Source of the DNA: JANNNX01 sp031398745
GTDB taxonomy: Bacteria > Actinomycetota > Acidimicrobiia > Acidimicrobiales > CADCSY01
DNA: 61,199 bases
Reading direction: 5' to 3'
Assembly: GCA_031398745.1 (NCBI GenBank)
Contig: JANNNX010000044.1
Span: 1-61,199, forward strand
Shown: positions 26,618 to 35,741 of the stretch, one piece after another
Numbering within the stretch: the first letter of the stretch is position 1
Layout of the letters: each line of letters starts with the position of its first letter
Position numbers and translations under genes: made by a program
The notes under the pieces: generated by a model
What the model was told of the DNA's origin: nothing
Database searches by the model: none
What the model saw: only the letters and a program-made list of their open reading frames with translations

Positions 26618-27108
26618 CTGGCCGGCGCCCCCGCCGGAAGGACCGCTTCGATGGCGGCCACCACCGACGGGTCGTCGGGCGCGACCGGCGGCTTGAACCG
26701 GGCGACCACCGAGCCGTCGGGACCGACCAGGAACTTCTCGAAGTTCCACTCGACATCCCCGGTGGGCTCGGCGCTCGAGGTGAGTTCGGCATAGAGCGGG
26801 TGGCGGTCCTCCCCATTGACGTCGACCTTCGCCGCCAGGGGGAAGGTGACGCCGTAGTTCACGTCGCAGAACTCGGCGATTTCCTCAGCCGTACCCGGCT
26901 CCTGACCCCGGAACTGGTTGCAGGGGACGCCGACTACCGAGAAGCCGCGCTCGGCGTAGCGCTCGTGCAGCGCCTGGAGGGCGCCGTACTGGGGCGTGAG
27001 GCCGCAGCGGGACGCGACGTTCACCACCAGCACTGCGTTCCCGGCCAGTGGACCGAGTACATCGGGGGTGCCGTCGAGGGCATCGAGTTCGATGTCGAAC
27101 AAGGACAT
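26614..27108 (-). CDS. Glutathione peroxidase-family (thioredoxin-type) peroxidase
   Basis: 164 residues. It reduces hydroperoxides, in bacteria usually with thioredoxin. The peroxidatic cysteine is C35 in NVASRCGLTPQYGAL; Q65 in PCNQFRGQEPG and W121 in WNFEKFLVGPDG complete the catalytic site. C81 in EFCDVNYGVTFP fits the resolving cysteine of two-Cys members. Cytoplasmic. Confidence 0.93.
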   Translation of the reverse strand: MSLFDIELDALDGTPDVLGPLAGNAVLVVNVASRCGLTPQYGALQALHERYAERGFSVVGVPCNQFRGQEPGTAEEIAEFCDVNYGVTFPLAAKVDVNGEDRHPLYAELTSSAEPTGDVEWNFEKFLVGPDGSVVARFKPPVAPDDPSVVAAIEAVLPAGAPAS

Positions 27109-27188
27109 GGGGGGCCTCCTGGGTTCCGGGCGAGACTACGGGCCCGCCCACCCGCCGCCAGCACCCGACGGAAGGCCCCGAGCAGCCG

Positions 27189-28217
27189 ATGACGATCGTG
27201 AGACCGATCCTCCGCCGCTTCGCACCGCTGGCTCTCTCATCGGTGGTGGTGGGCGTGGTCTTCCTGTGGGTGTTGCCCAGCATCGCCGACTACGGGGAGG
27301 TGTGGCGCCAGGTCCAGGCCATGAGCTGGGTCGACCTCGCCCTGCTGGTCGTCGCCGATGGGATCAACCTCGCCACCTACGGCCCGACCTGGATGGCCGC
27401 CCTGCCCGGCATCACCTACCGACAGGGGACCGAGCTGTCGATGGCCAGCACCGCGGTGGCCAACCTGGCGCCCTTGGGCGGGGCCGGCAGCTTCGGCGTC
27501 ACCTGGGCCATGTTGCGGGAGTGGCGCTTCGAGCGGGGCCGCGTCACCCAGGCCATCCTCCTCACCGGCGTCTGGAACCAGTTCACCAACTTCGGCTACC
27601 CGGTGGTGGGTCTCGCCCTGCTCAGCCTGCGCGGCGGGGCCAACACGACACTCGAGACGGCCGCCCGGGTCGGCGGCGTCGGCCTGATGGTGGCACTGGC
27701 CGGCTTCTACCTGGTGCTCCGCAGCGACCAGCTGGCTCATCGGGTCGGGGGCATCCTCGAGCGGGTGGGCAACCGGGTTCGCCGGGCCCTGCACCGACCC
27801 CCGACCACCGGGCTGGGTGCGACCCTGGCCGCCTTTCGGACCGAGAGCCTGGGCGCGCTCCGCCAGCGTTGGGCCACCCTCAGCGTCGCCATCGTGGTGG
27901 GCACGCTGTCCGTCTTCGTCGTGCTGCTGGCCAGCGTGCGGGCCGTGGGCATCGACGGGGCGCAGGTCACCTTGACCGAGGTGTTCGCGGCGTGGGCGAT
28001 AACCCGCCTGCTCACCGCCATCCCCCTCACCCCCGGCGGGCTCGGCATCCTCGAGCTGGGCCTGACCGGAGCCCTTACCGGATTCGGCGGCGACCAACCG
28101 AAGGTGGTGGCGGCGGTCCTCGTCTACCGCTTCCTGACCTACGTCCCCCCGATCGTGCTGGGGGCGGTGGCCGCCTTCACCTGGCGCCACCACCATGCCG
28201 GCCCGGTCGAGGCCTGA
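27189..28217 (+). CDS. LPG-synthase-like/UPF0104 membrane flippase
   Basis: 342 residues, about eight membrane segments and no catalytic domain, matching the lysylphosphatidylglycerol-synthase transmembrane (AglD/UPF0104) family. Recognisable segments are VANLAPLGGAGSFGVTWAML, LLTGVWNQFTNFGYPVV and the C-terminal LLTAIPLTPGGLGILELGL. Proteins of this type move lipids or lipid-linked glycans. Starts 80 bp from the divergent peroxidase gene. Confidence 0.85.
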   Translation: MTIVRPILRRFAPLALSSVVVGVVFLWVLPSIADYGEVWRQVQAMSWVDLALLVVADGINLATYGPTWMAALPGITYRQGTELSMASTAVANLAPLGGAGSFGVTWAMLREWRFERGRVTQAILLTGVWNQFTNFGYPVVGLALLSLRGGANTTLETAARVGGVGLMVALAGFYLVLRSDQLAHRVGGILERVGNRVRRALHRPPTTGLGATLAAFRTESLGALRQRWATLSVAIVVGTLSVFVVLLASVRAVGIDGAQVTLTEVFAAWAITRLLTAIPLTPGGLGILELGLTGALTGFGGDQPKVVAAVLVYRFLTYVPPIVLGAVAAFTWRHHHAGPVEA

Positions 28218-28294
28218 CCGGGAGCGTCAGCAACCTCAGCAACTTCACAGGTGGCTCTCACCAGTACGCCGGGAACGAGGCCGATGGTAAGGGC

Positions 28295-29212
28295 ATGACC
28301 ACCGCAGTGAGGACACAGGGCCTGACCAAGCGCTACGGCGAGCGGCTGGCGGTCGACGGGTTGGACATGGTCCTGCCCGCCGGCGCCATCACCGGGTTCG
28401 TGGGACCGAACGGGTCGGGCAAGACCACCACCATCCGGATGCTGCTCGGTCTCATCCGACCGACCGCCGGAGACGGCGAGGTGCTCGGCCGGCCGCTGGC
28501 CGAGGCCGCCGACTACCTCGCCGAGGTGGGCGCCATGATCGAGGGACCGGCCTTCTACCCCACCCTCAGCGGCCGCCGGAACCTCGAGGTCCTGGCCCAA
28601 CTGGCCGGCATCGACCGGCGACGGATCGACGAGGTCCTCGAGCTGGTCGACCTGGACGACCGGGCCGCCGACCTCTACCGCTCGTACTCGCTGGGCATGA
28701 AGCAGCGGCTGGGCATCGCCGCGGCCATGCTCCCAACCCCCAAGCTGCTCATCCTCGACGAGCCCACCAACGGGCTCGACCCCGCCGGCATCCGGGAGAT
28801 GCGCGAGCTGCTGCGCCGGTTGTCGGACGAGGGGGCGACCGTCTTCGTCTCCAGCCACCTGCTGAGCGAGATCCAGCAGATGTCCGACCACCTGGTGATG
28901 ATCCAGACCGGACGGCTCGTCTTCGAGGGTGCAGTCGAGGAACTCCTCGACCGCCAGCCCTCCGAGCTGGTGGCCCGCCCCGAGTTCCCCGACGACCTGC
29001 CGACGCTGGTCACGCTGTGCGAGCGAGCCGGCTATCGAGCCGAGATCCGCAACGGCACCATCCGGGTGACCGCCCCGAGCGACTGGGCACCCGAGCTCAA
29101 TCGGCGTTCGATGGCAGCCCAGGTGACGCTCGCCTCCCTCGGGGTCGAGCAGGTCAGCCTGGAGGACGCCTTCTTCGCCATCACCACCCACGACCAGGAG
29201 GTCACCCCATGA
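28295..29212 (+). CDS. ABC transporter ATP-binding protein
   Basis: 305 residues. Walker A GPNGSGKTT, signature SYSLGMKQRLGIAAAML, Walker B LLILDEPTNGLDPAGI and the switch His in FVSSHLLSEIQQMSDH are all intact. The length and the C-terminal extension fit the bacitracin/lantibiotic-type exporter ATPases (CcmA/BcrA-like). Its stop overlaps the permease start by 4 bp (ATGA), so the two form a two-gene exporter or a membrane remodelling system. Confidence 0.92.
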   Translation: MTTAVRTQGLTKRYGERLAVDGLDMVLPAGAITGFVGPNGSGKTTTIRMLLGLIRPTAGDGEVLGRPLAEAADYLAEVGAMIEGPAFYPTLSGRRNLEVLAQLAGIDRRRIDEVLELVDLDDRAADLYRSYSLGMKQRLGIAAAMLPTPKLLILDEPTNGLDPAGIREMRELLRRLSDEGATVFVSSHLLSEIQQMSDHLVMIQTGRLVFEGAVEELLDRQPSELVARPEFPDDLPTLVTLCERAGYRAEIRNGTIRVTAPSDWAPELNRRSMAAQVTLASLGVEQVSLEDAFFAITTHDQEVTP

Positions 29213-29997
29213 CCAACGCCTTCCTCTCCGAATGGCTCAAGCTCCGACGGCGGGCGATGCTCCTGGGCGGGATCGGGGCCACCGTCTTCGTCGCCGGAGT
29301 CGCCACCATCGCCCAGATCCTCAGTGCCGGCCAGCCCGGCCCGGGCGGAGGTGAGGCACCCCGGACCATCGCCTCGCTGTCGGAAGCCGATGGTTTGACC
29401 ACCGGCCTGACCGGAGCCGCGACGCTGATCGGCGCGGTGACCCTGGCGGTGTGGGCCATCGCGGTAGCCAACGAGTACTCGCTGGGCACCCTGCGCAACC
29501 TGCTCGTCCGCCAGCCCCACCGCCTCCGCCTCCTCGCCGGCAAGCTCACCGCCCTGGCGTCCTTCACCGCGGTGGCCGTGACCCTGGGGGCGGCAGTGTC
29601 GGTCGCCCTGGCCTTCGCCTTGGCCCCGGGCAAGGACATCGACACCTCGGCCTGGCTGACCAGCGACGGCCTGGGTGCCCTCGCCAGTGCCTGGCTCAAC
29701 ACCGTGCTGGCGTCGGTCGGCTTCGGGCTTCTCGGGGCCGCCCTGGGCACGCTGGTGCGGGCCCCTGCGGGTGCCATCGGTGCCGGGCTGGCCTGGGTCC
29801 TGGTCGGCGAGTCGATCCTCAGCGCGGCGTGGGAGGACGTCGGCCGCTGGCTCCCGGGCCAGCTCCTGCAAACCGTCGGCGCCGGCGGCAGCAGCTCGAC
29901 CTCGTACCTCAGCGCCCTGGTCGGGGCGACGGTGGTGGTCGGGGGGCTGACCGCCTTCGGGTCCTACCTCTTCGCCACCCGGGAGGTCGGCGGGTGA
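29209..29997 (+). CDS. ABC-2 type permease
   Basis: 262 residues with six membrane segments. It begins MTNAFLSEWLKLRRRAMLLG, a common opening for ABC-2 permeases, and has VWAIAVANEYSLGTLRNLLV and LLAGKLTALASFTAVAVTLG. Partner of the ATPase at 28295. Cargo unknown. Confidence 0.88.
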   Translation: MTNAFLSEWLKLRRRAMLLGGIGATVFVAGVATIAQILSAGQPGPGGGEAPRTIASLSEADGLTTGLTGAATLIGAVTLAVWAIAVANEYSLGTLRNLLVRQPHRLRLLAGKLTALASFTAVAVTLGAAVSVALAFALAPGKDIDTSAWLTSDGLGALASAWLNTVLASVGFGLLGAALGTLVRAPAGAIGAGLAWVLVGESILSAAWEDVGRWLPGQLLQTVGAGGSSSTSYLSALVGATVVVGGLTAFGSYLFATREVGG

Positions 29998-30034
29998 GCG
30001 CGGCGGCCTGAGCCGCCCCCGCCCCAGAGCTGGT

Positions 30035-30074
30035 CCTCGCCGGCTGCGCCCTCCCCCCCACGCAGCCGGCGAGG
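30035..30074. terminator. Terminator hairpin between ABC permease and convergent gene
   Basis: CCTCGCCGGCTGCG and CGCAGCCGGCGAGG are perfect 14-bp inverted repeats with a 12-nt loop, 37 bp after the permease stop. Convergent genes lie on both sides, so it is probably bidirectional. Confidence 0.75.
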
Positions 30075-30092
30075 GCCTTCCCATGTCGCCGC

Positions 30093-30787
30093 TCAGCCGC
30101 CCGCCAGACCCCGGGCGGCGGCCCGGCCCGACTGGAGGAAGGCGACAGCAGCATCGACGTCGGGGATGGCCCCGGCGTCGATGCTGGCGCCCCACGGCTC
30201 GTTCCACCGGGCCCGTCCATCGGCGGCGGGCGCCAGGGACCGACGTAGAGGTAGGGCCGGGGGTGGGTCTCGTCGCCCGGCGATCCGCCGAGGTTGACCT
30301 CCTCGGCGCTGGTGGCCAGGTCGAAGTGCTCGGGCCAGAGCTGGATCGCCCCGGGACGGCCCGGGGTCGCCTCTTCGTCGCCGGCCAGTCGCTCGAGCGC
30401 GGCCTGCACCAGGGCGAACCACCGGGCCAGCTGGGCAACCGCGGCTGGGTCGAGCGCCAGGGGGGCGTCGACCGCGAGCGGGGACGTCGGTCGGTAGACG
30501 GCGCCGGGGGCGCCCGGGTCGATGTCCACGAACGCGGCCGCCGCCCCGATAGTGCTCAGTCGCGATCGCCGGGCCACGCCGTCGTCGACGATCACCAGCT
30601 CGACCCCGTCGACCCCGACCTGGCGAATGACGGCCCCGGCCGGGAACGGGGGTGTGGTGAATCCGCCGGGGGCCTGGCGCAGGCCTATCCGGCCGGTGGC
30701 GTCGTGCAGCGCCTTCGACAGCACGTGCTCGGCGACGGCCTGAAGCCCTCGCCGGGTAGCCACCAAGGTGGCGTCGTCGACCGCCAT
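30093..30787 (-). pseudogene. Frameshifted gene for conserved actinobacterial protein of unknown function
   Basis: The ATG at 30787 follows a strong GGAGGAGGAGGG. The product reads about 190 residues to WPEHFDLATSAEEVNLGGSP and PYLYVGPWRPP, then loses frame. The expected continuation, RARWNEPWGASIDAGAIPDV and AAVAFLQSGRAAARGL, is in the next frame and ends at 30093. One missing base in the GC run at about 30220-30230 explains it; the total of 695 nt is one short of 232 codons. Either a sequencing or assembly indel or a recent inactivation. Probably cotranscribed with the CapA-like gene. Confidence 0.8.
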
Positions 30788-30816
30788 TGGCCCTCCTCCT
30801 CCGCTATGGCCGGACC

Positions 30817-31929
30817 TCAGGCCGAGGCGGTGATCGGGGCCGACGCGCTGAGTACGGCACCGGTGCTCGGGTCGACCTCGGTGCCGAGTCGGGCCGACAG
30901 CCGGACCATGGCCCCCATGATCCGGCGCCCCTCGTCCTCGTCGAGGCCGAGCATCACCGGCTGGTCGTCGGGGCCGGGCTCGACCGGAATGAGGGTGATG
31001 CCGCTGATGCGCTTGTCGTCGATCGTGACCCGGGCGACCATGCCCCGCCAGAGGGTCTGGTCGGGCAGCGGCTCGGGTGGCGGGCCCATGACCGCGTCGC
31101 GCTCGGGACCCTTGGCCGCTCGGAGCTCGAGCCCCTTGTCGCCGTAGACGAAGTTGCCGAGGCTGTAGAGGATCGTGGCGTCGCCGTAGCGCTCGGTGCC
31201 CTGGAGAGTGTGGGGGTGGGCCCCGACCACGAGGTCGGCACCGGCGTCGACCAGAGCGTGGCCGATGAGGCGCTGGTACTCGGCCGGCTGGGGACTGGCG
31301 CTGATTCCCCAGTGGCAGTAGACGACGACCAGGTCGACGCGATCGCGCAGCTGGCGGACGTCGTCGACGGCGCGGGCCAGCTGGTGGTCGTCGGGTCGGC
31401 TGCGGACGATGGCCGGGGCACCCGGCATCTCGTGGACCCGGGGGTGCGGCTCGTAGGCGGTCACGGCCCGGATGGTGGCGACCCCGGGCTCGGTGTCGGT
31501 GGCGGCCTGGCCGTGGGGGGTGAACACCGAGGTGTAGGCGAGCACCCCGATACGTACGCCGTCGCGCTCGACGATGGCCGGCCGGTGAGCCTCGGTGCGG
31601 TCGGCGCCGGCGCCGGTGTGGCCGATGCCCAGGCGATCCAGGGAGGCCAGCGACGAAGCGATGGCCTCGCCGAAGGTCACGTTGTTGGCGCACGCCACCG
31701 CGTCGAACCAGCCCGCCAGCGCCGAGACCATCTCGGCCTCGACGTTCATCCAGCCCGGCTTGTGCGACAGGCCGACGCTCGGGTCGAAGAACGGGCCCTC
31801 GAGGTTGCCGAGGCGAAGGTCGGCCGCCTCCATGTCGGCGGCGGCCAGGCCGAACACCTTCTCGGGCGAGAGCCCGCCGTCGCGCTTGAGGTTCACGTCA
31901 CCCACGAGATCGAGCGTCAAACGGGCCAC
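30817..31929 (-). CDS. CapA-family metallophosphoesterase-like protein
   Basis: 370 residues from a GTG at 31929, chosen because AAGGAG lies 8 bp upstream; an ATG 7 codons earlier lacks one. The fold begins LTLDLVGDVNL (metal Asp), then LRLGNLEGPFF (Asn-Glu), ACANNVTFGEA (Asn), VVYCHWG (His) and VGAHPHTLQG (His-His), the metal ligands of the PGA_cap/CapA calcineurin-like fold. Members act in poly-gamma-glutamate capsule synthesis, but most are uncharacterised. No signal peptide. Ends 29 bp before the frameshifted gene. Confidence 0.87.
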   Translation of the reverse strand: MARLTLDLVGDVNLKRDGGLSPEKVFGLAAADMEAADLRLGNLEGPFFDPSVGLSHKPGWMNVEAEMVSALAGWFDAVACANNVTFGEAIASSLASLDRLGIGHTGAGADRTEAHRPAIVERDGVRIGVLAYTSVFTPHGQAATDTEPGVATIRAVTAYEPHPRVHEMPGAPAIVRSRPDDHQLARAVDDVRQLRDRVDLVVVYCHWGISASPQPAEYQRLIGHALVDAGADLVVGAHPHTLQGTERYGDATILYSLGNFVYGDKGLELRAAKGPERDAVMGPPPEPLPDQTLWRGMVARVTIDDKRISGITLIPVEPGPDDQPVMLGLDEDEGRRIMGAMVRLSARLGTEVDPSTGAVLSASAPITASA

Positions 31930-32027
31930 GGCGACTCCTTGGTCGGGCAATCCCCACCGGCGTGCACCGGTGCGAAATTGGTTTACACAAGCTAAGCATC
32001 TGGGGGCCGGTGCGACAACCGAAACGG

Positions 32028-32369
32028 TCAGCGGCTCGAAGCGCGGCGCTGCACCGAGCGACGATGGGCCGCCGCCATCCGCTCGAGGGCCTGAGGCGAC
32101 ACCCAGACGGTGGTCGCGGTCACGCCGGTCACCCCCTCCACCTCATCGAGCACCGGCTTGATGCCGAGTCCGAGGGTCGTCGCCCGGGCCGGACAGCTCA
32201 CGCAGGCCCCTTCGTACTCGAGGACGACCGCCCCGTCGTCGGTGATCTCCTTGACCGCGACATCGCCGAAGTGGGATCGCAGCTTGGGCCGCACCTGTCG
32301 CTCGATGGCCTCGTCGACCCGGGCCCGAAGCTCGGCCCGGCGGCGAGCTCGCTCATCGGGCGGGGACAT
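32028..32369 (-). CDS. NFU (NifU C-terminal domain) Fe-S scaffold protein
   Basis: 113 residues from the ATG at 32369, preceded by GGAGA; an ATG 11 codons upstream is possible. It contains VDEAIERQVRPKLRSHFGDV, GAVVLEYEGACVSCPARATT with the CxxC that binds a [4Fe-4S] cluster, and LGIKPVLDEVEGVTGV. NFU proteins deliver Fe-S clusters to client enzymes in the cytoplasm. The Arg-rich C-terminal tail is atypical. Confidence 0.87.
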   Translation of the reverse strand: MSPPDERARRRAELRARVDEAIERQVRPKLRSHFGDVAVKEITDDGAVVLEYEGACVSCPARATTLGLGIKPVLDEVEGVTGVTATTVWVSPQALERMAAAHRRSVQRRASSR

Positions 32370-32460
32370 CTCGGGCTCTCCGACCGCCAGCATCACCCCC
32401 ACGGTAGGCCCCGGCCAGCTCGGTCGGACCGTCGGGTCGATGCTCCCGCCCCAACCGCCC

Positions 32461-32508
32461 GTTCTCGGCGCGCTCGGTCCGATATGACGGACGAGGCGCG
32501 CCGAGAAC
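32461..32508. terminator. Long bulged hairpin downstream of SBP gene
   Basis: GTTCTCGGCGCG and CGCGCCGAGAAC form a perfect 12-bp outer stem. An inner stem (CTCGGTCCG with CGGACGAG) pairs with small bulges around loop ATATGA. It begins 26 nt after the stop of the binding-protein gene on the minus strand, so it is probably its terminator. Confidence 0.65.
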
Positions 32509-32533
32509 GACGGGGGGTTGGTCCGGCGCGGGC

Positions 32534-34135
32534 TCAGCTGTCGACGGTCACCCCGTAGAAGTCCATCGAGGGCGTCCCGAAGGGGATGTACACGTTGTCG
32601 ACGTCCTTCGAGGTCCCCACGATTTGGGCCGAGGTCGACACCACGATCACCGGCGCGTCCTCCACGATCTGCTCGGTCATCGACGCCGCGATGCTCCGGC
32701 GGGTGGCCTCATCGAAGGTCACGTTCAGGGTGTCGAGGTCGGCCAGCAGGTCCGGATCGGCTGGCACCTTCAGCGGGTTGAGCAGCCCCTCGGGCTTGAG
32801 CATCAGGTCAACCAGGTCGCCGGGGCCGGACTGCGGGAAGCCCGTGCCGAAGGCTTGGAACTCGCCCGAGGTCAGCTTGGTCGAGATCTCCGAGGCCTGG
32901 ATGATCCCGATCTCCATGGTGATGCCGATCTCGTCGAGGAAGCCGGCCATGGCCTGGGGAGCGTCGGTGGTGCCGGCGGTCGCCAGCTTGAAGGTGAACC
33001 CGTCGGCGTAGCCGGCCTCGGCCAGGAGCTCCTTGGCCTTGGCGATGTCACGGTCGTAGCGGCCCTCGACCTCGCTGGAGTAGCCCTCGCTGCCCTCCGA
33101 GGCGGCCTGCGAGCTAGGCGTGCCGAAGCCGAAGTTGATGGCGTCGACGTAGTCCTGCCGGTTCATGGCGTAGGCCATGGCCTGGCGGACCCGGACGTCA
33201 CCCAGGGCCGGCACCTGGGCACCACCGCGGTCGATGATCAGCATCCCGTTCCACGACGAGGCGGTGGTGGTCATGACCAGTCCCGCTTCCTCGGCCTGGA
33301 AGCCCGTGGGTCCGTCGAGGATGGCCGAGTTGATCTGGCCCGAGAGCAGCGCGTTGAGACGGGCGTTGGGGTCCTCGAAGGTGAAGATCTCGATGCGCTC
33401 CACCCCCTGGGCCGAGGGATCCCAGTAGTCGGGATTGGCGGTGAACACGTAGCTCGAACCCTGCACCGAGGCACCCTCGTCGTAGATCCAGGCTCCGGTG
33501 CCCACCGGGTTCTTGGCCAGGTCGATACTGGAGTCAGCGATGGCGTCGGGGCTGATCATGGCCCCGTTGGCCAGACCCGTGAGGTAGGTGTAGCTGACCT
33601 TGTCGAGCACGATGTCGGCCGTCATCTCGTCGACCACCGTCACCCCCACCAGGGTCGATGCCCCGGGTCGAGGAGGCAGCGCGGCCACCCCGGAGGGCTG
33701 GGGTCGCTCGAGGTTGGCCTTGACCGCGGCCGCGTTCCACTCAGCGCCGTCGGTGAAGCGGACCCCGTCCCGCAGGGACAGTCGGATGGTCTCGGCGGTG
33801 CCGTCGTCGTCGGAGTCGAGGACCTCCCAGTCGGTGGCCAGGCCGCCCTCGAGCTCGTAATCCGGGGCCCGGCGGCGAAGGATCCCCTCGTACACCGGGG
33901 TCCGGTAGACGCGGGAGTTGACGTCGGACGCCAGTAGCGGGTCGAAGGACTGGAGGGCGGCCGAGAAGCCGTACTTCAGCGTGCCCGACGGCCCGTCATC
34001 GACGGTCGTCTCGGTGCTGGAGCCCTCGCCGTCGCCGCTCGAACACCCCCCGACCACCATCACCACGGCCACGGCCAGCGCCATCCAGCCGCGCCAACCT
34101 CGAACGCCAGTGCGAGCGATCCCCACAACGATCAT
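32534..34135 (-). CDS. ABC transporter substrate-binding lipoprotein, family 5
   Basis: 533 residues. The signal ends in lipobox VVGGC followed by SSGDGEGSSTETT. The SBP_bac_5 body has TLKYGFSAALQSFDPLLASD, SLRDGVRFTDGAEWNAAAV, a GTGAWIYDEG box and DVRVRQAMAYAMNRQDYVDA. It resembles the orphan binding protein at 1996 and likewise has no permease or ATPase nearby. It lies directly downstream of a MarR gene and near an LLM, repeating the SBP-regulator-LLM pattern of the left end. Ligand unknown. Confidence 0.9.
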   Translation of the reverse strand: MIVVGIARTGVRGWRGWMALAVAVVMVVGGCSSGDGEGSSTETTVDDGPSGTLKYGFSAALQSFDPLLASDVNSRVYRTPVYEGILRRRAPDYELEGGLATDWEVLDSDDDGTAETIRLSLRDGVRFTDGAEWNAAAVKANLERPQPSGVAALPPRPGASTLVGVTVVDEMTADIVLDKVSYTYLTGLANGAMISPDAIADSSIDLAKNPVGTGAWIYDEGASVQGSSYVFTANPDYWDPSAQGVERIEIFTFEDPNARLNALLSGQINSAILDGPTGFQAEEAGLVMTTTASSWNGMLIIDRGGAQVPALGDVRVRQAMAYAMNRQDYVDAINFGFGTPSSQAASEGSEGYSSEVEGRYDRDIAKAKELLAEAGYADGFTFKLATAGTTDAPQAMAGFLDEIGITMEIGIIQASEISTKLTSGEFQAFGTGFPQSGPGDLVDLMLKPEGLLNPLKVPADPDLLADLDTLNVTFDEATRRSIAASMTEQIVEDAPVIVVSTSAQIVGTSKDVDNVYIPFGTPSMDFYGVTVDS

Positions 34136-34180
34136 CCCCCTTTGGCGCCGCCCCCCCGGACAGCAACCAGCGGGACTGTA

Positions 34181-34191
34181 CCAACAGTTGG
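34181..34191. promoter_or_regulatory. Candidate MarR operator upstream of SBP gene
   Basis: CCAACAGTTGG is a perfect palindrome with 5-bp arms, in the 69-bp gap between the MarR stop and the start of the binding-protein gene. This is a plausible site for the adjacent MarR protein. The related TTGGTCCAA at 34780 precedes the LLM gene. Confidence 0.45.
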
Positions 34192-34204
34192 ACGGCTCGA
34201 AGCA

Positions 34205-34678
34205 CTACGCCAAGGGGGCCGCCGCCGGAGTGGGTCGTGGTCGTGGCGCGGTCTCCACCAGCAAGCCCCGCAAGGTCTTCACCAGACCGGCGACATCGGC
34301 GAGCCCGATGCGGTCGAGATCGAACACCTCGTGGACGACGCTGGTGTCCATGGCCTGGCGCAGGGCCTCCCCCGAGGGCGTCAGTCCGAGGATCTTCACC
34401 CGCCGGTCGGAGGGATCGAGCCGCCGCTCCACCAGCTCGAGTCGCTCCAGTCGGTCGGCCAGGCTGGTCACCGTCGACGCGTCGCAGTCCAGCAGCTCGG
34501 CCAGCGCCCCCATCGACAACGGGTTGCGCAGCACCTGGAGGGTGGTGGCCTGGAGCAGGGTGATGCCGGCCTCGGCCGAGCGTCGGACGAACACCCCGTG
34601 GAGGGCCATGAGGATGTCGAGGAGGAGGTGGTCAAGGTCCTCGACGGGTTCGGGCGGGTGCGGTTCGGTCATGAGCAT
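34205..34678 (-). CDS. MarR-family transcriptional regulator
   Basis: 157 residues; an ATG two codons in is equally possible. The winged helix reads ITLLQATTLQVLRNPLSMGA, LAELLDCDASTVTSLADRLE, LVERRLDPSDRRVKILGLTP, with the DxRxxxLxLT wing typical of MarR. The C-terminal helices form the dimer. Flanked by the SBP gene and the divergent LLM gene, which it probably controls in response to an aromatic or similar ligand. Confidence 0.9.
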   Translation of the reverse strand: MLMTEPHPPEPVEDLDHLLLDILMALHGVFVRRSAEAGITLLQATTLQVLRNPLSMGALAELLDCDASTVTSLADRLERLELVERRLDPSDRRVKILGLTPSGEALRQAMDTSVVHEVFDLDRIGLADVAGLVKTLRGLLVETAPRPRPTPAAAPLA

Positions 34679-34779
34679 CCGGTCGGACGGCGGAGCCGCG
34701 ACTGTAGAGGTTGCCCAGCGGGGTGACTCCGGCCGGCAATTCTCCCTTGCGGGTCGATGCTTTGCATGCTCAAACTACC

Positions 34780-34788
34780 TTGGTCCAA
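34780..34788. promoter_or_regulatory. Short palindrome upstream of LLM gene
   Basis: TTGGTCCAA is a perfect palindrome 14 bp before the LLM start at 34803, in the divergent MarR/LLM region. It shares the CCAA/TTGG bases of the site at 34181. Weak on its own. Confidence 0.3.
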
Positions 34789-34802
34789 CCAGGGGGTCCC
34801 AC

Positions 34803-35741
34803 ATGTCCGCTCCGATCCGCTTCTCCGTGAACCTTTCCGCCATGCACTACCGGCCCGACCAGTACCGCAAGGTCATCCGGGCCGCCCAGGTGGCCGAGGA
34901 GGTGGGGCTCGACGAGGTGACCATGAGCGAACACCTGGTGATGAGCGGCGCCACCGACAATTACGGCGGTGGGCGGGGCTACGCCGGCCAGCTCGACGAG
35001 CCATGGATGGAGCCGCTGTCGGTGCTCGCGGTCATGGCCGGGGCCACCGAGCGGATCCGTCTGGGGACCGGGATCATGATCGCCTCGCTGCGCCCCGCGC
35101 CGCTGCTGGCCAAGGCGGCAGCCACCGTCGACCAGCTGTGCCAGGGCCGCCTCGCCCTGGGCGTCGGGGCCAGCTGGCACATGGGCGAGTACCGGGCCCT
35201 GGGCGTCTCGTTCGAGAACCGCGGCCGGGTGCTCACCGACACCATCGCCGCCTGTCGCTCGCTGTGGACCGACTCCCCCTCCACGTTCCACTCCGAGACG
35301 GTGAACTTCGACGAGGTCTACTGCGAGCCTCGGCCCTTCCGGCCCGGCGGCCCGCTGGTGTTCTTCGCCGGCAAGTTCAGCCCTCGCAACGTCCGCCGCA
35401 TCGTCGAGCTGGGCCACGGCTGGCTTCCCAACGATCCCGACCTGGGGCGAGTGCGTGACGGCATCCAGGAGCTCCGGGAGCGCTTCGTCGAGGCCGGTCG
35501 CGACCCGGACGAGCTCGAGGTGGTGGGCCCGGTGTTCGGGCGAGGCTCCGACGGCGCGCCCTACATGGGCCTCGACGGGGGGGCCGACATCGCCAAGAGC
35601 CTCGACGTGCAGGTCCAGGACTTCGTGGACAACGGCCAGAACACCCTCGGCGTCGGGAGCCGCTTCTACGCCAACGGCCCCGAAGAGGTCGAGACCTTCA
35701 TCCGGGCCTACGGCAAGTGGGTCGAGGGGTACCGCTCGTGA
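34803..35741 (+). CDS. LLM-class oxidoreductase, probably F420-dependent (Rv2161c/TIGR03619-like)
   Basis: 312 residues. It contains VTMSEHLVMSGATDNYGGGR, LGTGIMIASLRPAPLLAKAA, LGVGASWHMGEYRALGVSFE and FFAGKFSPRNVRRIVELGHG, very like the protein at 15351. No Gly/Pro insertion. Its TGA stop overlaps the GTG of the downstream SnoaL-like gene, so the two are translated together, and it is divergent from a MarR gene. Substrate unknown. Confidence 0.9.
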   Translation: MSAPIRFSVNLSAMHYRPDQYRKVIRAAQVAEEVGLDEVTMSEHLVMSGATDNYGGGRGYAGQLDEPWMEPLSVLAVMAGATERIRLGTGIMIASLRPAPLLAKAAATVDQLCQGRLALGVGASWHMGEYRALGVSFENRGRVLTDTIAACRSLWTDSPSTFHSETVNFDEVYCEPRPFRPGGPLVFFAGKFSPRNVRRIVELGHGWLPNDPDLGRVRDGIQELRERFVEAGRDPDELEVVGPVFGRGSDGAPYMGLDGGADIAKSLDVQVQDFVDNGQNTLGVGSRFYANGPEEVETFIRAYGKWVEGYRS

